From Dysgonamonadaceae bacterium (GTDB taxonomy: Bacteria; Bacteroidota; Bacteroidia; Bacteroidales; Azobacteroidaceae): a stretch of DNA of 7,380 nt. The stretch lies in contig JAITTA010000240.1 in the NCBI GenBank assembly GCA_031287395.1, forward strand, positions 1 to 7,380, in the 5' to 3' direction. This document shows, piece by piece, positions 5,477 through 7,380 of the stretch. The notes beneath the pieces are model-generated. The model did not search any database, was not told the origin of the DNA, and saw nothing but the letters and a program-made list of their open reading frames with translations. Within the stretch, counting starts at the first letter, position 1, and each line of letters begins with the position of its first letter. The translations under genes and the position numbers were made by a program.

Positions 5477-6409
5477 ATGAAACGCAGAGATTTTTTTAGA
5501 GCAGGAGCCGCTGTAACTCTTGCTGCCGGATTAAATTTCGACAAATTGCATGCAGCTTTGGAGTCTAATAACGTGATTGTGGAAGCAGTACCTGATATGG
5601 TTGCTGTAATGGGAGGAGAACCGGCAGTCATGCTGGATAAGGCTTTTGAAGCTTTGGGCGGCATTTCCGGATACGTCAAAAAAGGCCAGTCTGTCGTTAT
5701 TAAGCCGAATATCGGTTGGGATAAAAAGCCGGATTTTGCGGCAAATACCAACCCTGATTTGATTGCAGCTTTAGTGAAAAAATGCTTTGCTGCCGGAGCA
5801 AAGAAGGTAACGGTATTCGACCATACCTGTGATAACTGGCAGAAATGTTATCAGAGCAGTGGAATCGAACAGGCGGCTAAAGCCGCAGGAGCCGTTGTTG
5901 CTCCCGGAAATGATGAAGTTTATTATAAAACCGTATCGATTCCCCGGGGAGTTAAGCTGAAATCGGCTAAAATACATCAGGCTTTATTGGATGCGGATGT
6001 CTGGTTTAATGTTCCCGTTTTGAAAAATCACGGAGGGGCTAAGATGTCTATTGCCATGAAAAATTATATGGGAATTGTCTGGGATAGAGGATACTTTCAC
6101 GATAATGATTTGCAGCAATGCATTGCGGATATTTGTACTTGGAATAAAAAGCCTGCGCTTAATATTGTGGATGCTTATCGTTGTATGCGTAAACATGGAC
6201 CGCAAGGACGGTCGGTATCGGATACTGCCGTATTGAAATCCCTCATTGTGTCTCCTGATATTGTTGCTGCCGATGTTGCTGCCATCAAATTATTCAATCA
6301 GGTTGAATCCATGGAAGTTTCGTCGATAGGACATATTCTCAATGGTGAAAAATTGAAATTGGGAACACAGAACATTGATAAACTCAACATCAAACGCATC
6401 AAAGTTTAA
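5477..6409 (+). CDS. DUF362 family protein with twin-arginine (Tat) signal
   Basis: The 310-residue product opens with MKRRDFFRAGAAVTLAAG, a twin-arginine signal (RRDFF followed by a short hydrophobic stretch) with likely cleavage near LHA at 24-26. This predicts export of the folded protein. The mature part fits the DUF362 family: VVIKPNIGW at 73-81, the NPDLIAALVKKCFAAGAKKVTVFDH block (92-116), and NVPVLKNHGGAKMSIAMKNYMG (178-199), followed by VDAYRCM. DUF362 proteins often occur with, or are fused to, 4Fe-4S ferredoxin domains. Here no ferredoxin domain is present, but a polyferredoxin gene follows after a 100-bp gap, as if the two functions were split. The biochemical role of the family is not settled, so I assign none. 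An iron-sulfur redox or cofactor-linked role at the membrane is an inference from context. Heptad-phased hairpins lie on both sides of the gene. Confidence 0.87.
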   Translation: MKRRDFFRAGAAVTLAAGLNFDKLHAALESNNVIVEAVPDMVAVMGGEPAVMLDKAFEALGGISGYVKKGQSVVIKPNIGWDKKPDFAANTNPDLIAALVKKCFAAGAKKVTVFDHTCDNWQKCYQSSGIEQAAKAAGAVVAPGNDEVYYKTVSIPRGVKLKSAKIHQALLDADVWFNVPVLKNHGGAKMSIAMKNYMGIVWDRGYFHDNDLQQCIADICTWNKKPALNIVDAYRCMRKHGPQGRSVSDTAVLKSLIVSPDIVAADVAAIKLFNQVESMEVSSIGHILNGEKLKLGTQNIDKLNIKRIKV

Positions 6410-6418
6410 TTAATCGTG

Positions 6419-6504
6419 GAATTGAGAGTTGGGAATTGAGAATGAGTTTGGTACGAAAATAATTTTCAGTTCTCGACTCCCAATTTTCAGTTCTCAACTC
6501 TCAA
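6419..6504. repeat. heptad-phased inverted repeat between the DUF362 and polyferredoxin genes
   Basis: The left arm is built of the 7-bp words GAATTGA, GAGTTGG, GAATTGA and GAATGAG (6419-6446). The right side has six: TTTTCAG, TTCTCGA, CTCCCAA, TTTTCAG, TTCTCAA and CTCTCAA (6463-6504), forming two adjacent 21-bp copies that differ at two bases. Bases 6419-6442 can pair with 6470-6493 over 24 positions with four G-U pairs and one mismatch. Alternatively 6422-6435 can pair with 6491-6504 with one G-U pair, so two RNA registers compete. The repeat ends 5 bases before the next ATG. Confidence 0.85.
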
Positions 6505-6509
6505 CAGAT

Positions 6510-7380
6510 ATGAAAATTTCTTTTTTTAAGGTATTGCGGGTATTTTTTGCCTTGTTGATTTTTCTTCCGCTACTGTTTTATTTTTGCGATTTCCTGAATA
6601 TTCTTCCTCATGAGCTGCATGGATTGGCAATGGTTCAGGTAGTTCCTGCCGTATTGGCGGGGACATTGATCGCTTTAGTGGTTTTGTTTCTTTTGACTCT
6701 TTTATTCGGCCGGATTTATTGTTCTACTATCTGTCCGTTAGGTGTTTTGCAGGATATCATCTCTCGTTTTAGCGGTCGTGGGCGGAAGAAGAGTAAAAAA
6801 GGGAAGAAAAAACGCGGATTTATTTATTCAAAGCCCCAGACTTATTGGCGTTACGGAATATTGTCGGTTTGCATTATTTTTTTTATCTTTGGAATAATAA
6901 GTCCTCTTTTATTGCTGGATCCGTATAGTAATTTCGGTCGGATTGCAACTAATTTATTCCGTCCGGCAGGAATGATGATAAATAATTGGGTTACTGCAAT
7001 TGCTACGAGAGCCGGGAATTTTACTTTTTATCATGTCTCCATAGAGACCGTGACCGTTGTATCGCTGATTGCCGCATTGGTTGCACTATTGGTTGTGGGA
7101 ATCATGTCGTTCATGCGTGGACGTTTATTTTGCAACACCATTTGTCCTGTGGGTTCTTTGTTGGGCCTGGTTTCCCGTTTTTCCCTGTTTAAAGTGGTGA
7201 TGGATGAAAGCCGTTGTACTCAATGTACTTTGTGTGAGAAGGCCTGTAAATCGCAGTGTATCGATAGTAAAAGCATGAAGATAGATTCCAGTCGTTGTGT
7301 TTCATGTTACAATTGTCTGTCCCGTTGTAAGCATGATGCCATAGGATACCGGTTTTCATGGAAAAGTAAAAAACAAATGA
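6510..7380 (+). CDS. membrane-bound polyferredoxin, NapH/YccM type (partial, runs off right edge)
   Basis: An open frame of 290 complete codons starts at ATG 6510 and is still open at the window end. It encodes an integral-membrane 4Fe-4S protein. Hydrophobic segments lie at about 6-26, 43-66, 113-136 and 178-199. Two CxxxCP motifs follow transmembrane segments, as in NapH/YccM/RdxA-type proteins: GRIYCSTICPLG (Cys71, Cys75) and GRLFCNTICPVG (Cys208, Cys212). Two ferredoxin motifs follow: CTQCTLCEKAC (Cys236, 239, 242, 246) and CVSCYNCLSRC (Cys263, 266, 269, 273), enough for two 4Fe-4S clusters. A very basic loop (about 90-102, GRKKSKKGKKKRG) should be cytoplasmic. Such proteins pass electrons between quinol or other membrane donors and partner enzymes. 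The partner here is plausibly the upstream Tat-exported DUF362 protein. No Shine-Dalgarno precedes the ATG, and the heptad-phased repeat ends 5 bases upstream. The C-terminus is outside the window. Confidence 0.9.
   Translation, partial: MKISFFKVLRVFFALLIFLPLLFYFCDFLNILPHELHGLAMVQVVPAVLAGTLIALVVLFLLTLLFGRIYCSTICPLGVLQDIISRFSGRGRKKSKKGKKKRGFIYSKPQTYWRYGILSVCIIFFIFGIISPLLLLDPYSNFGRIATNLFRPAGMMINNWVTAIATRAGNFTFYHVSIETVTVVSLIAALVALLVVGIMSFMRGRLFCNTICPVGSLLGLVSRFSLFKVVMDESRCTQCTLCEKACKSQCIDSKSMKIDSSRCVSCYNCLSRCKHDAIGYRFSWKSKKQM

Noticed and set aside
5251..6504. Regular short repeats suggested a CRISPR array or an insertion element whose inverted ends flank the DUF362 gene.
   Set aside because: There are no repeat-spacer units and no transposase, and the two hairpins do not share sequence as paired terminal inverted repeats would.

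Overview
The window looks like a chromosomal segment from a Bacteroidota bacterium, most likely order Bacteroidales. Evidence for this is the moderate, slightly AT-rich composition, start codons without clear Shine-Dalgarno sequences, several TAnnTTTG-type -7 promoter elements of the Bacteroidota kind, and protein families typical of anaerobic members of that group. I cannot name the genus. I see no phage, transposon, CRISPR array, tRNA or rRNA. No gene-free stretch exceeds 300 bases; the largest gaps are about 263 bp (3196-3458) and 236 bp (5241-5476).

Left part, minus strand (1-2035). Reading in transcription order from right to left there are three genes. The first is a ten-helix EamA/DMT-family transporter whose C-terminal tail is encoded by an 8-bp tandem repeat. 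The second is ispE, the 4-diphosphocytidyl-2-C-methylerythritol kinase of the MEP isoprenoid pathway. The third is the first 33 codons of an exported protein that runs off the left edge. A short divergent intergenic region (2036-2151) carries a -7-like element on each strand.

Middle, plus strand (2152-5240). There is a cytoplasmic type I L-asparaginase, followed after an AT-rich spacer with a palindrome, a terminator-like hairpin, a 15-bp duplication and a -7 element by a 593-residue OadA/PycB-type carboxyltransferase. That protein keeps the metal-binding and carboxyltransferase core. It ends in a biotinyl-carrier-like domain in which the biotin-accepting Ala-Met-Lys-Met sequence is replaced by Asn-Tyr-Tyr-Gly, so it should not be biotinylated there. 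This is the strongest anomaly in the window.

Right part, plus strand (5477-7380). A Tat-signal DUF362 protein is followed by a polytopic 4Fe-4S ferredoxin of the NapH/YccM type, cut by the right edge. The DUF362 gene is bracketed by two long imperfect hairpins (5251-5324 and 6419-6504) that differ in sequence but are both built from 7-bp words in strict heptad phase. The second lies between DUF362 and the ferredoxin gene and reaches to 5 bases before its start codon.

How the genes may work together: asparaginase yields aspartate, which transamination turns into oxaloacetate, the natural substrate of an OadA-type enzyme, so the middle pair could link asparagine use to C4/C3 metabolism (inference). 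The DUF362 and polyferredoxin pair suggests a membrane-associated iron-sulfur redox module of unknown substrate. ispE and the transporter look like ordinary chromosomal neighbours.
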